DNA of 64,000 bases from Parelaphostrongylus tenuis (GCA_019055375.1 JAHQIW010000633.1:1-64000), one strand, 5' to 3'. Shown: positions 12,338-24,399, counted from the stretch's first letter. Program-made: numbers and translations. The notes: a model not told the origin generated them from the letters alone.

Positions 12338-13207
12338 AATGATAAATGTACGAATCCGCTCTAAAACATAATTTTAGTTTGAAGGCTACAGCGTTATGAT
12401 AGTTCTTTTTCAAAAACCAGCTGCGAAGCTCAATAGACAGAGATATAGCTCTCAAATGATGACTAACACTCGCTTCTTCAAATTATCGCTGATAACATAC
12501 TTGACCCATTTCATTAAAGTAGAGCTTTCTGAAGTAAGGTTTTCCCTTATACACATGACATTGCTTTGGAGTGAAGAGGATATGATATATACTCGTCTTG
12601 CAAATTTTCATCAGGACTTGATTGATCTCTCTTATTACAACCTATCTTTTCCATATTTGCATTTTGTATCTCGAAAGGGGGTGACTCATCGTGTCGCAGC
12701 ACCAGCAGCTTAGGAATGTTTTCAATGTGATGCTTTATTTGAGAGATTTTTGCTTGCAAAAAAAATTATGAAAAATCTCGGGTTTTGTCATCTATGTGTC
12801 ATCCAAACATGACAATACACTGAAAAATATCAACTGAAACTGAAGCACCTAGAAGATATGTCAACAGTTACCATTACAGTCATCTACGTTGCAATTAATT
12901 TCATCACAGGATTGTCGGTGACTGATAAATGAACCTGGAAACATTTAGCACTGAACAGTACTATGCCAGCTGATCACTTTTTAGCCACGCATGTAGTCTG
13001 TTGTATAGGGCTGACTATGTCTGATTATCTGATATATTGATATTTTTAGCTTAGTCTTAAGAAAACACGCAATACGAAAGGTATAATATATAAACGAAAC
13101 CGGCCAAGAGTAATCGAGTATATAACACTGCCTATTCAGCGACAATTTTACCTGACAGGCAGTGTAAAATATTCGTCGTCGCCTGCTCTTAGTATAGGGG
13201 ACTGAGA
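12338..13207. other. intergenic, repeat fragments
   Basis: R1-like sequence continues to about 12760. A degraded piece of fold-back family A (GCCACGCATGT) lies near 12976-13025. No gene is supported. Confidence 0.35.
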
Positions 13208-13420
13208 GAGATTTGGCAAAAGACGAAAGGGCACCGTCCCACTGATGAGACTGTCAGGGTCGAAACCCGTTTACCGGACTCTATAAATCAGTCTTATTTG
13301 AAAGACCACATGCGTGACTCAAAGAGTGAATATCTGGCATATTGAAATTTGAGCGTGGTCTCAAGAAGGCACTCGAAACGAAAGGTATGATATAAACAGT
13401 AATAGATTGCTATCAATATC
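13208..13420 (+). repeat. right half of fold-back element family A
   Basis: Matches the right arm of the complete element at 31345-31752 (GACGAAAGGG..., GAGACTGTCAGGGTCGAAAC, ACCACATGCGTGACTCAAA). It is followed by the tail common to several copies, TGAAATTTGAGCGTGGTCTC, then AAGAAGGCACTCGAAACGAA. Confidence 0.55.
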
Positions 13421-16040
13421 CCAGGCTGATGAGTAATATACAGAACTTTCTACCATAGCAAGAGATGAACCCGAGTTTTACTCATATTAGGGGCGAGTAC
13501 TACCAATACACCACCGAGGCCACCGTTCCACAGTGCATACATAAAGAACACCAATTGTGTGGCGTTTATTCGTTTTCATTATAACTTTAACTGATCCGTA
13601 TCCCTTTTTTCACTGTGCGGGTCAGTACTTCCAGCATTTGATTAGTCTCCTCGCATTCATCATTTGATAGAGGATTTGTCTTTCGTCTTTGTAAAGCAAA
13701 AAAGACAATAAAAGATAACTTTTCATTGTCACAGTCCCAACGTCACATGTGTAACTTCCACTGGCTTATTTCTTTGATCTGTATCCTGGCATTCGCTATG
13801 CTCAAATACAAATGAGAGGTATATCAACATGAGTGAAACTGTGGAGTGGGTTCCACGACAATGTACGCGCCCTTGAGGGCTACCACCTACACGTTGGGCG
13901 GACGTGCTCGTTAGAATAATCAAAGAGCTATACTCGCAGCTCCTGATTTTTTTCACTTATGGTATAATACTCGCAGCAGCCGCCATGCTCAAATGAACAC
14001 CGTGATGGACGACTATCGCGCAGCAGAGAGACGTATGGAATTTGGCGTGCCGAGACATTTTTTGAGGAAATCCGAAATAGAGGTACGCGAAAGAGGGTAC
14101 ATCCATGTTTGTCGCTATATAGGATGCAGACTGATAGTCGGTCATAAGGAAATGCAATCTCTGGCAAGCTGCCATTCAAATACAGAGACGACTAAGCAAT
14201 AGTTAGCAGAGAAACGAATCCAGGATGCACGGTGATAAACTTGGAGCTAGTTCAATCGTCTTTCTCTCTCTCTATCTCTTAACATTCCTGCAATACAATA
14301 AACTGAATGAAAGAAAACGCTTGAGCTTAATTAACAAGATTGCAAAAAAATTGGCCTCCACCGGCATTCAACAGTAGTACAAGCAAATCAAAATTTCCGT
14401 GCAGCGGCCAAAGCCACCACGTAAAATATTTGAAGGCCTTTGTGGTGGATGACAAGAGCAAACTAGTTGAATGGAAGAAGTGCTGGCATTTTTCACAATA
14501 CCTTGTCACAGCGGGTCAAGTAAAGTAAATGGAAGAGCATTGCTCAAAACTACGCAAGCACTAAGCAAGCTCAATATCCTCATTTACTAACTCAGCCACA
14601 AATCGTTGCGCGAAGGAGGCGATGGCCCGAATCCGTGTAGAACTTTGGAACAACAGCGACCAGAGTAGGTATAGAAGCATCCTTACCATTTATTACAGAC
14701 ATTAAGTTCAACTATAATATCAATAAAAAAAGAGAAAACAATTCGAGACCTGCAACGGAAAGCATCAAAGTGAAGCCACTGTAATCCGTGCAGTCTGACC
14801 CGAAAACCGTAATCAAAGTAACAAATTTTCTCAACTTATAATAACGGTTTTTTTTCTTCTAGAACATGTCAGCTTTTCGAATAACACTTTAGTTTTCGAT
14901 TAACGAACAAATCAGCAGTGTAAAACCTATAAAGGAATTGAGAAAAAGGAACTTGGTAAGACATCTGATCATCCAAACATTTGAAGCGCTTGGTGCATCC
15001 AAATATCTAGGACGTTTGAAGCATCTAAACAAAGGCACAATTCAACATGGATTAATTCAAGCTTGCAGAGTGCTTGTAGGCCTTGACCACTAGAGTATGC
15101 ATCTCCTTATAAATAAATCCAAATTTTCTTCTTAAGGCAGACACGAGGTGTTATATTATTCTTTATTCAACAGCCAACTCCTCGGTGGTTCGCTTTCGTC
15201 TAAGCCTAGGAAGGTCAAGCTGTCTACAGTCCAATCAATCAAACACCTCCACTATTCCTTTACAAAAATTCGCCAGACCTAGATTTCATTCGCATCATGC
15301 ACATTATTATTTCTCAACATACTCACCGATCTCTTTATAGATCCAGACATAACTTTTTCTGGTGAAAGAACGATTTACGTTGAATGTAATTGCGACATTA
15401 TGTCTTTCTTTACGGTGAAAGAAGGGAAACTCTGGCATTGGAACGGCCTGAGAAACCCAGAGAAATTGTTTTCGAAGGGTTGTGGTGTCATTTAATGATG
15501 CGGTTAACTACAAATTGCTTACTGATAAACCTCAACAGGTAACAAAAAAATAAGAGTGGTTTACAAATGAAGAACATCTAAAGATTGAGTGGCTCACCTA
15601 ATTGATAACTTCAATCTCGTTGTATCACGCAGCTGAGAAGGGTCCCTCAGCAAATCCCCTTGTTTTACGTGGTTGATATAGCTGCTTCTTGCCTACAAAC
15701 AAATACTGAGTGAAATCAAAAAATATATTTGATAAAACCTACGAGTCACACTAACACACCAACTTGAACGACGTCCTAACATCATCGAAATTACGCAGAC
15801 CTTGTCGCTGCCACAATGCCGGCCCAACAGCGCGATATGCTGACTAGAGACCCCCAAATTGATAATAAAGGCACGTGAATAGGCCAAAAACCACTTTGCT
15901 CAAGCATGTGAATTCAGCTTCTTTTGCCTGCTGCGCTGTAGAGAAACGGTCTTTTTAGGATGTAAGCACACCGTTGGAATCTGAAACTACCACAATATCG
16001 GATAAAAACTAACAGCCCAAGAAAAGTGCGCTTCCTGGCA
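13421..16040. other. long stretch without a supported gene
   Basis: Contains a tRNA-like reverse-strand motif near 13490-13530 (compare 45500-45590), several short open frames on both strands at 13930-14200 and 14330-14530, and AT-rich filler. None of the frames shows splice-consistent extension or a known motif. Confidence 0.35.
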
Positions 16041-16044
16041 AAAA

Positions 16045-16925
16045 ATGAAGAGACTTCAAATGGCTCTTGGTAGTATTAGCAACGTCACTATTCAAATATG
16101 AACAATGGAACAAACATGGTCTGACAAACAAAGAAATTTGTAATTTTGTAAGTAAGATGTATCACAGAAGTAAGTTTTTAAGGTTTGAAGCCTTACCCGA
16201 GGTTGGTAAGCCAGAGCTATACACGCGTGTTTCGAAGGTCCCGCTCACCTTGTCACTGACCAAAACCTCACATTAAGCCGTGCATTGTAGCATGTAGGGA
16301 GGTGTATGTGGTGACGGCACAGTGTATGATAACACAGTGCTCTCACCACTTCTCAGTCAGTGGATCTCGGCTGGTAGAAAGAAGCAAGTCTTAATGTGGG
16401 GCGTGGCTACTGACGAGGGGTGCGATACCTCTGAAAACGCGCGTATAGCCCTGACGTACCAACCTCGGGTTAGGCATTAAATGGTGTAGAACATGAATAA
16501 TCAGATAACTACTAGATTCACAGCGAGGCACACACCTATTCCAGTAAATCCGGAAAACCGAAAAGCGACGCGATACTCGGTGTCATGAAATATGATGCAA
16601 GTCGCATCGAAAGGGTTAAGAATGCTATGAGCACTGATTGATAACTAATGGATAGTCCTGTGACCTTTACCAGAATTCGTCAGATAGTCAAAAACTTGAT
16701 GTTTCAAGAAATATGAGGGTAAGGATTTTTCAGAATCACACGTAGCACCTTCGTGATGGTAAGACAATCCAATAATCTAAGAGCTGACCTGCTGCAGTGA
16801 TGGTTTCCTTCGATGGGAAACACGTTTCTTTGGTAAAAACACCATTGTTACGCTCTTCCATCTCACACTAGATAGATGCGAACAAAGATTTAAGCCCACA
16901 GTGGGACGGCAAGCGTCCCCATAAA
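16045..16925. repeat. dispersed element (copy 1), split by a fold-back element
   Basis: Bases 16045-16180 and 16490-16925 align with the second copy at 26275-26870. Examples are the AATGGCTCTTGGTAGTRTTA start, the GAATAATCAGATAACTACTA segment and the GTGGGACGGCAAG end. In this copy about 310 bp of fold-back element family B sits between the two halves; in the second copy the halves are contiguous. Confidence 0.7.
16186..16476. mobile_element. fold-back element, family B (MITE-like)
   Basis: Imperfect palindrome. The left arm begins GCCTTACCCGAGGTTGG and the right arm ends CCAACCTCGGGTTAGGC. Internal arm segments CACATTAAGCC and CTTAATGTGGGG also pair. No coding capacity. Related copies are a partial one at about 33845-34007 and a diverged full one at 37755-38025. 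Confidence 0.65.
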
Positions 16926-16967
16926 AGACTGTCTAGATAACAAATCTAAAATAGATAAAACCTATCC

Positions 16968-17310
16968 TTTAGGTTTACATAGGGCACAAATACACAACAA
17001 CAAAGATTTCGATGTGACTGTCACATTCCTAGCGCAGGAATCAAATAAATCCACGCGCAAAACTCTTAAGGCAATTTGTATAAACGCCAAAAACCTCGAA
17101 ATGAACCGGAAGGACAAATGCGTCACCATCACACACGAGATCTCGCGCCCTTTCCTTGTTTGATCTCTAACCTGACCTAGGCAGCATATAAATAAGATCC
17201 GCCGAATCATTCAAATAGACTAATACAACATATGCCCAAGCTCTGAAGAAGGCGGGTCTACGGAACGTCAGCCGAAATACTACAACTAATTTAGCAACGT
17301 GGCGTCAGCT
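16968..17310 (+). pseudogene. Penelope-like GIY-YIG endonuclease fragment
   Basis: The plus strand encodes about 60 residues of the endonuclease C-terminus: DFDVTVTFLAQES, then RKTLKAICINAKNLEMNRKD, ending in a stop after RPFLV near 17162. It is followed at about 17239-17275 by the CTCTGAAGAAGG...GGAACGTCAGCC tail found after the copy at 1615-2300. It is a 5'-truncated dead copy. Confidence 0.7.
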
Positions 17311-17335
17311 AATCAAGATGAGTTTTCTCGATTTC

Positions 17336-18592
17336 CAAATATCGGCAATCGACAATTTGAAAAAGTCCAATTACTATTACGTCTATACTACTTCTATACT
17401 TCCTGCCTCCTCTAAGCTGTTTTGTCTTTTCTTGTAGTCAATCGATAATCGACAGTTTGGAGATGTCGATCTCCTCTACGTTTATATTACTTCTACACTT
17501 CCTGCCTCTTCTATGCTGCTTTGCCTCTGTTTTGTAGTCACTCGATAATCAACAGTTTGAAAAAGTTCAGTCTTTATTACGCCCATAATACCTCTGTACT
17601 TATCGCCTCTTCTATGCTGTTTTGTCTGTGTTAATGTAGTCAATCGATAATCGACAGTTTGAAAAAGTTTAATCTCTATTACGCTTATATTACTTCTGTA
17701 CTTATCGCCTCTTCTATGCTGCTTTGCCTCTGATTTTGTAGTCACTCGATAATTGACAGTTTGAAAAAAGTTTAATCTCTATTACGCCCATAATACCTCT
17801 GTACTTATCTCCTCTTCTATGCTGTTTTGTCTGTGTTAATGTAGTCAATCGATAATCGACGGTTTGAAAAAGTTTAATCTCTATTACGCTTATATTACTT
17901 CTGACTTATCGCCTCTTCTATGCTGCTTTGCCTCTGATTTTGTAGTCACTCGATAATTGACAGTTTGAAAAAGTTTAATCTCTATTACGCCCATAATACC
18001 TCTGTACTTATCTCCTCTTCTATGCTGTTTTGTCTGTGTTAATGTAGTCAATCGATAATCGACGGTTTGAAAAAGTTTAATCTCTATTACGCTTATATTA
18101 CTTCTGACTTATCGCCTCTTCTATGCTGCTTTGCCTCTGCTTTTGTAGTCACTCGATAATTGACAGTTGAAAAAGTTTAATCTCTATTACGTCCATAATA
18201 CCTCTGTACTTATCTCCTCTTCTATGCTGTTTTGTCTGTGTTAATGTAGTCAGTCGATAATCGATAGTTTGAAGATGTCCAATCTCCTCTACGTCTATAT
18301 TACTTCTGCACTTCCTGCCTCTTCTATGCTGTTTTACCTCTGTTTTTGTAATCACTCGATAATTGAAATTTGAAAACTTCCAATCTCTGTTACGTCTCAT
18401 ATTACTTCTATACTTCCTGCCTTATAGTTGTTTTGTCTGCGTTTTTGTAGTCAATCGATAATCGACAGATTGAAAAAGTTCAATCTCTATTACATCCATA
18501 TTGCTTCTATGCTTTCCGCCTCTTCCGTGCTGCTTTGTTTATGTTTTTGTAATCAATCTATAATCGATAGTCTGAAGAATTTCGCTCTCGTG
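17336..18592. repeat. minisatellite, about 12 units of ~102 bp, with dimeric pattern
   Basis: Each unit carries TCGATAATCGACAGTTTG, then GAAAAAGT, CTCTATTACG and CCTCTTCTATGCTG. The TCGATAAT landmark recurs about every 100-103 bp from 17444 to 18555, with a diverged first unit at 17336. In the centre units alternate between two types. One has GTGTTAATGTAGTCAATCG; the other has CTCTGATTTTGTAGTCACTCG. This indicates expansion as a ~203-bp dimer. The period near 102 leaves a reverse-strand frame open through parts of the array (17482-17745, 18149-18400), with repeated VDYRLTT and KQHRRGDKYR segments. Confidence 0.85.
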
Positions 18593-18599
18593 AACAAGC

Positions 18600-19590
18600 T
18601 TGATTTGTGAAAAGGCCTTCATAGTACGTTCTACAAATGGACCGAAGATTACGTTTTGCGTTTCAGGTTTTTTGTCCTACTTTGTTCTTTGTTCTTTGTT
18701 CTTTGTTATGGCAGATTTTATGGTAATGATATAGAGGAATTTTTGTCTCAAACAAACTTCACCACTATTGAAAGATCGAAATATCAAGGGAGAGACTTTT
18801 TTGAACATATTTGAAGTAGAACGCACCTCCATGCATCTTTGGATTTCCACTTAAAATTTTCAACTGCGTGGAGCGCAGTCGCATCGTGTGGGAAGTACTC
18901 GTATTTTACTCGTATTTTCTTGCCTTTTTTTCTGAACAATGCTCATTCATAATACTTTCAATGATCATTCAACAGCTTGACTAATGTAGATTTCGATAGC
19001 AAGTTTGGTTTCTCCAAATAACTTTCATGGTGCGCATTATTATCGAAGAGTTGATGTCTTGCCTACTGAATGCGCTATTCTGTCTTCATACAAAATTTTC
19101 TGCTTACATAAGAAAATTTTATTCTAAATGTTGCAATGTTATAGAGGGGTGTTTCGAAAAGCCGCAACGTAGGACTGTAGCCACAAGTATCAGCTTTCGA
19201 ATCTTTACTTACTCTCCTATGAACAGTTCTTATGCAGCGAATGAAATCGATTTTTCATTTGTTCCCTCCTAATCAGAAAGAATTTTTTTCACCTTACAAA
19301 TACTCTAATTCTATAAATACTACACCGAGGTTTTCACTTGCATCTGTGTATATAAGCGAGTTGCAGGTGACATGATTAATGAGAGTCAAATATAGTTGAA
19401 ATGTAAAGAGATATAGTTAGGTTTGCATAAAATTAATCAATCACGGCTCAAATAGTACTTCACGTAAGCATCTAGTTTTTCTCTCCGAATGCGTGGTTTT
19501 AGATAAAACATCAGCCCTGGCTCTGCTGCCCATAGTCTTATTGAGGTCTCTTCACAATATTTTACCATTTACTAACGACGTGTAACTTCC
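18600..19590. other. intergenic, R1 repeat and a TTTGTTC microsatellite
   Basis: A TTTGTTC run lies at about 18682-18707. R1-like sequence is present at about 19140-19270. The rest is AT-rich without a supported exon. Confidence 0.35.
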
Positions 19591-19595
19591 TTTAG

Positions 19596-21732
19596 CGAAG
19601 AAAAAAGCCAAGTCTAAGAGAACAAATCAGGAAAGCGACCACACTACCGTTGTTGTTCCTCGCGCAATCCCGCCGCTTGCCACCCGAAAAATTACTGCGG
19701 TGTCCGACAGTTTGGAACACGACTCAAGTCCATACTTAGATTTTTTTGTTTTGTCAAGACATGTACACTTTATCATTCAAATGATCCTTAGCGCTGCTCC
19801 TTTTCACTCTCACTTTATTCGATTTCATCGCACGATTGATGCTAGAAGCTTTTGACATCTGACAATGGGTGACCACGGATTTCCACGGTTTAAAAAAGAA
19901 ATTCCACTTCTTCTTCAATTCTCAGGTCTATTTTCATTTTCATACTCGACGTTCGACCTTTTTATATACCTCGCTCAAAACTGTGATAATCTGATAACAC
20001 AATAACATGTTTGAGCCTGTTAGGAGGCTCCAGTCTAGCACTGCATAAGTGCTCATAACAGACCTTATAAGATGCTCAAATATGCTATCAGACTATCTAA
20101 ACTTCCATTTTGTTTTATACGATTCGTCTTCACACGTTGTCTACAGTTCTCAGTACTTCTGGCGTTCGATTCGTCTTTTCGCATTCATCGCTGAACTCTC
20201 AATCTTTGTCTTCTTTATTTGAATTGTTACATTTGTTTTCTTCACAAAATTCGCAAAATATTGTTCAAGCAGATCTCCTTGCAAACTCGATTAGCCACGC
20301 TGGGGCGTTTAAGGAATAATTGGTGAAGATTGTTGAAAAGATCCAGCGCGCACAAAACATCAATAGTAACTTAACCAGCCCTTTCTCGCGGTTAACATTG
20401 AGTATACAAATGGTGGAATCTCTAATTTGACTCAGTTTATTTTCGAAATCTACAGTACTAATTCCTGCTTCCAATTGTGATATTTTTTTAAAATCGTTGT
20501 ATACTGTCGGGTTCAGGCACAATGATGAAGAGAGGAATGTATACTGCTATGCCAAACCATAGGTATGCATATGGTCATATTGAACCTATTCTTATATGTT
20601 ATTTCATTGCCTCAAAGTTATATGTGAGGAAGACCATTTGAAACGCGGTCTTGTCAAACTTTATGGAAATTTAAATGCTGTAAACAAAAGTTTTAAGTTT
20701 ATAAAGGGGGAAAATGGAAGGCTTTGACAACATCAGAATACCTCTAAATCTTCAGAGATGCGCCGGGGTCAGTTTTGACGGAGTCGAAGTGGACTGAGGG
20801 AGAGGAAAAGAAGGAGGTGCTCACTGGGCAGGAAATGAGGGTTTGATCAACATTTTTATTAAGGGACTATTTTTTGTTAACATGTTCTGAAGTTAAACAA
20901 GAGGCGCATTTGGCGCAGTGGTTAGAGATGCCCTGCGTCGCACACGAGGTCAGTGGTTCGATCTCGCGCTCATGGCTCATCAAGCCATCCATCCCTCCGG
21001 CGTCGGTAAATTGGTACCAGACAGATCTCAGACTTGTCTGGAGGAAAAGCAGCACTGACTCGGTTCAGCGGAGGCCTCCGCGAGTCATTGTAAAGGCCCA
21101 GATATGCATTCAATCACCTCAAACAAAGTTAAAAATTGATGTCGAATGCATGGCACATCCCTCAGAGATTGATCAACGTCAAGAGCTTTATCCTTTTATG
21201 TTCTGAAGTTGGTTTTACAGGAGAACTTGATTAGCAACTGTTGGAGAAATTTGTGCGCTCAAATTGCTCTCAAGAACTACGAGGAAATCCTTGAGGTATG
21301 AAATATGTGGACATTTCTCGCAATTATTACTACTCAATGCAACTTGGGTCCATTAGTTTCAGTGATATTGTTTTCCTTCAATTCTAATGCCTTTAAAGAA
21401 ATGTTTGCTTGTAAAAACTGTAACTAAGTTGGAATAACTGTTGGCTCAAATATCAATGAAAAGATCTACTGTAATAACTGACTAAATCGTCTGAGAATTT
21501 CTACATATGGCATACGGCATTTAGTCTATTAATCTTGTATCGAGTCACAACTTTCGAAGTTGATGTGCGTGTAAATCACATTTCTTTTGTTTAGATTGTA
21601 ACCAAGTGCAACACAAAAATTAATGAATATATCCCACCAGTTCCATATTCGACCGATGAAGACCGCCAAAAAAAGCGTCGTCGTCTTCACGTCGTCTTCA
21701 AGGAGCCCGAGAAAAAAAAAGCGTCCTCGTGA
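19596..21732 (+). CDS. unrecognised gene, 3' exons, Lys/Arg-rich C terminus
   Basis: Two exons are well formed and phase-compatible: 21221-21295 (25 codons, ENLISNCWRNLCAQIALKNY then EEILE, donor GTATG) and 21595-21732 (IVTKCNTKINEYIPPVPYS, then KKRRR and EPEKKKASS, TGA at 21730). A likely further upstream exon starts at 19596 after CTTCCTTTAG and is very basic (KKKAKSKR) before a Pro/Val-rich stretch; its 3' end is not clear. The basic tail suggests a nuclear protein. I do not recognise the family. The 5' end was not found. A SINE sits in the intron only 23 bases before the 21221 exon. Confidence 0.45.
20895..21197 (+). mobile_element. tRNA-derived SINE (family S1), with 13-bp target duplication
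   Basis: The head carries Pol III box A (TTGGCGCAGTGGTTAGAG) and box B (GGTTCGATCTC); the tail ends TTTATCCTTT. ATGTTCTGAAGTT occurs just before (20882-20894) and just after (21198-21210), a clean 13-bp target-site duplication from retroposition. Confidence 0.85.
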
Positions 21733-22079
21733 AAATGGTGTTTCCACCAAGCGAGAAACACATTAATAGCACTTCTGGTGCGTTCATAATTACGCTCATT
21801 AATGGATCACATTGACTCTTAACACAGTCCGTGATTCTAGCTACCATCGCAAGTGATTTGAAGTAAATAGCCACGAAATGAGGTTCATTATTTTGAGCGG
21901 AAGAGTGTGGAACATTGCACTCGCTTCAACCGTTAATGATACGTTCACTGAGCTGTTAATCCCTAGTATCTCATGCGTGTGTCGTCGGTCATCGAGTGAA
22001 TCGTGCGAGCACCACTTAGAGTTTGTTATTTCCTAGAGCATCATAATCTTCATCTAGGCCTTTCGTATGAAAAGGCACT

Positions 22080-22890
22080 CATCGGGTCGGTGGTCTTGCA
22101 TCCTGCACTAGAGTTCCCGAGGAATCCAATCGGTAATGGCTTTTGTCCATAGGTTGTCTTGAAAAAACAATATCATGTGCGGCCCACCTTATCTTCGGTA
22201 GCGCGGCGTGTAGAACGGCATCTTCAATTCTTGGTGGTTGGCATAGGTCGAAACAATCGAATCCTTTCTCCAATTTGTGAGATATGGAACACTTGCAGCA
22301 TAGACCTTATGATTATGAGCTCAATAACATCAAGCGGCTTTTTTATCCTGCTTACGTAGCAAGCAGATATCTTCAGCATTCTTTAGGGCAGGGATAACTG
22401 CTGAGTTCAAATAGTCAGAACAAAGTCGGACATCCCTCGTCCACTTCAATACATCACCGCTCTCTGACTCTTGCCAAATCGCTCGCTTTTTTTCCACTCA
22501 ACTCTAGAGCTATATCATTTATGACATTGACTTGTCGACCCGAACGTGACTGGAGCGTTCGGAGATACTTGATGCGTTAAGCGCGATAGGGCAATCGGAT
22601 CCAATCCGTTCCTCACGAATATTATTTTCTCAAGATTTACTCGTATTCCAGACTTTCTACAAGTGTTCCGAAATCGGTTAACATTCAATCCGTCTGACAA
22701 AATCCTGGTATTATACGAGTGATATCATCAATGAAACGGAGTTGGTGTTGTTGCCACCGCTGGTTTTCACTCCATGGTGTCCTATTTTATATGTTCGTAT
22801 AACGTTTCAAAGGGTGGCAGTAATTAAATTTGGCCAGACGGTACCGCCTTGTCAGACCTCTTTCTTACGTCAGTCGTAATATTGTTGAAT
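22080..22890 (-). pseudogene. RTE-type LINE reverse transcriptase remnant
   Basis: Reading the minus strand in shifting frames gives the order expected for the C-terminal half of nematode RTE reverse transcriptases: a QLRFIDDI motif (the F/Y-x-D-D active site), an R-x-N-L-E-K-block with VRNG, SLPALKNAEDICLLRKQDKK, SKIRWAAH-like PKIRWAAH, and a terminal RPPTR. Many stops and frame changes show it is long dead. It lies between the unrecognised gene (ends 21732) and the chromodomain gene (from 23118). Confidence 0.65.
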
Positions 22891-23117
22891 AGTGATAGTT
22901 GGCTAGCTGCTAGTCATTTTAGAGCTCCTTGGATTGCAAATAATCAGAAAGAAAATGGATGTGAGTTCAGGAACTTGAAACTACAAAAATGAGCCATAGT
23001 CATAGGATGATACTTCTTTTTATGTTGACGAGTCGTAAAAGTCTTCGTGAAGTGAGCTGGTTGCTATTACACTATTTGCAACTTCTTCAGGGTCTGTTAA
23101 TAAGGAGCTCCCCCCAG

Positions 23118-24313
23118 AAAAGGTTGTTCCAATGAGCTGTACGAAGTCGAGAAGGTTCTCGACCATAAAATGACAAGAGAAGGATTGTTTTATTTGGTAA
23201 GCGCTGTGCAGAGTTCTACCTCTTGAATGACAATTCAGTCGTATATAAATATTTCCTGAAGACTGCGATTCTGAAGCTTTTAAAATTCATCTTTCACATC
23301 GGAAGAGTTTGGATCCAATTTTCAGGTGCGCTGGAAAGGATACAGTGAAGCTGACAACTCATGGGAACCCGCTCGAAACTTGTCCCTTGCAAAAGAGGCC
23401 GTTTTGGAGTACAAAATCAAAGAAAACACTCCCCGAGCGGGTACGATCATTGCTGCGACAGTCCTAAGTTTACAGTTAACTACTGTTTGCTCCATTTTAC
23501 CATTCTCAGGATTATTCCTCAACACCACGGGCAAATTCGTTTAGGTCTTCCCTGGTATTTTAGTAAGCTATTTCCGTTTTCATTTTCAGGGAAAAATACC
23601 GACGGAGGAGCCAAAATCAAGCAGTTCTGGACGATCCATGAAAAGGAGAACTTCATCCAAGTTGGCCAAGTAAGTCTTCTATGTTGTGGCATGTATACAG
23701 TCCTGTTGCATCATTACATGATCTTTCGTTATTCGTAGTCACTGAAACCACACGTTTCCTGTTTTTTTTTTTTTCAAAATGTAATTTCTAACACAGTAAT
23801 TGCTCTGAAGAGCGCATGTGGCGCAGTGGTTAGAGGTGCTCTGCGTCGCACACGAGGTCAATGGTTCGATCTCGCGCTCATGGATCACCAAGCCATCCAT
23901 CCCTCCGGGGTCGGTAAATTGGTACCAGACTGGTCTCAGACTTGTCTGGGAGGATAAGCAGCGCTGACTCAGTTCAGCGGGAGGCCACCGCAAGTCATTG
24001 TAAAGGCCAGATATGCATTCAATCACCTCAAACGAAGTTAAAAATTGAAGTCGAATGCATGGCGCATCCCTCAGGGATTGATCAACGCCGATAGCTTTAT
24101 CCTTTTTATCCTTCATACGTATATATCTATAGCAACTTTGAGAATAGTGTATACTTAGTATTTCTCACGGAAATCATTCTAATCTCAAAGTGTTAGTCAG
24201 TTTAAGGTTCCTAGTTTTTATAATACACTAGCTTTCCTACTAAGCTCTGTGTTTACATTACTTTTTTCTGGGTATTTTTACAGGAAAAGGCTGCCCACGG
24301 AATGCACAAGTAG
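23118..24313 (+). CDS. chromodomain protein (HP1/CBX-like), possibly with a decayed AT-hook tail
   Basis: Exons: 23118-23196, 23326-23440, 23590-23669, 24284-24313. Exons 1-2 encode a chromodomain: ELYEVEKVLDHK, then [20 protein letters not shown] and an AVLEYK helix. Aromatic-cage positions (Y, W, and Y/W) are present, so binding of methylated histone H3 is inferred. Exon phases allow an in-frame end EKAAHGMHK at a TAG at 24311. However, exon 3 in another frame reads a Ser/Lys-rich linker (EEPKSSSSGRSMKRRTSSK), and exon 4 resembles the AT-hook exon at 11192 minus two bases, so frame damage is possible. A start codon was not found: upstream in-frame sequence is closed by a stop, so a 5' exon is missing. 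Confidence 0.6.
23810..24111 (+). mobile_element. tRNA-derived SINE (S1)
   Basis: Full-length copy in the third intron of the chromodomain gene, with box A (TGGCGCAGTGGTTAGAGG), box B (GGTTCGATCTC), a conserved body, and an end in TTTATCCTTTTTATCC. No clear target duplication was seen. Confidence 0.8.
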
Positions 24314-24341
24314 GCATCTGACGCGAACTCGGGTAAACTTT

Positions 24342-24347
24342 AATAAA
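24342..24347 (+). promoter_or_regulatory. polyadenylation signal of the chromodomain gene
   Basis: AATAAA begins 29 bases after the TAG at 24311-24313. Confidence 0.55.
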
Positions 24348-24399
24348 GCGTCGTAGTATTCTTTTCAGTTTTGTTATAGCTGTTAATTCCGGAAAATTT

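Noticed and set aside
13928..14202. Three overlapping open frames on both strands
   Set aside because: Mutually overlapping and without motif, splice context or repeat support; likely chance.
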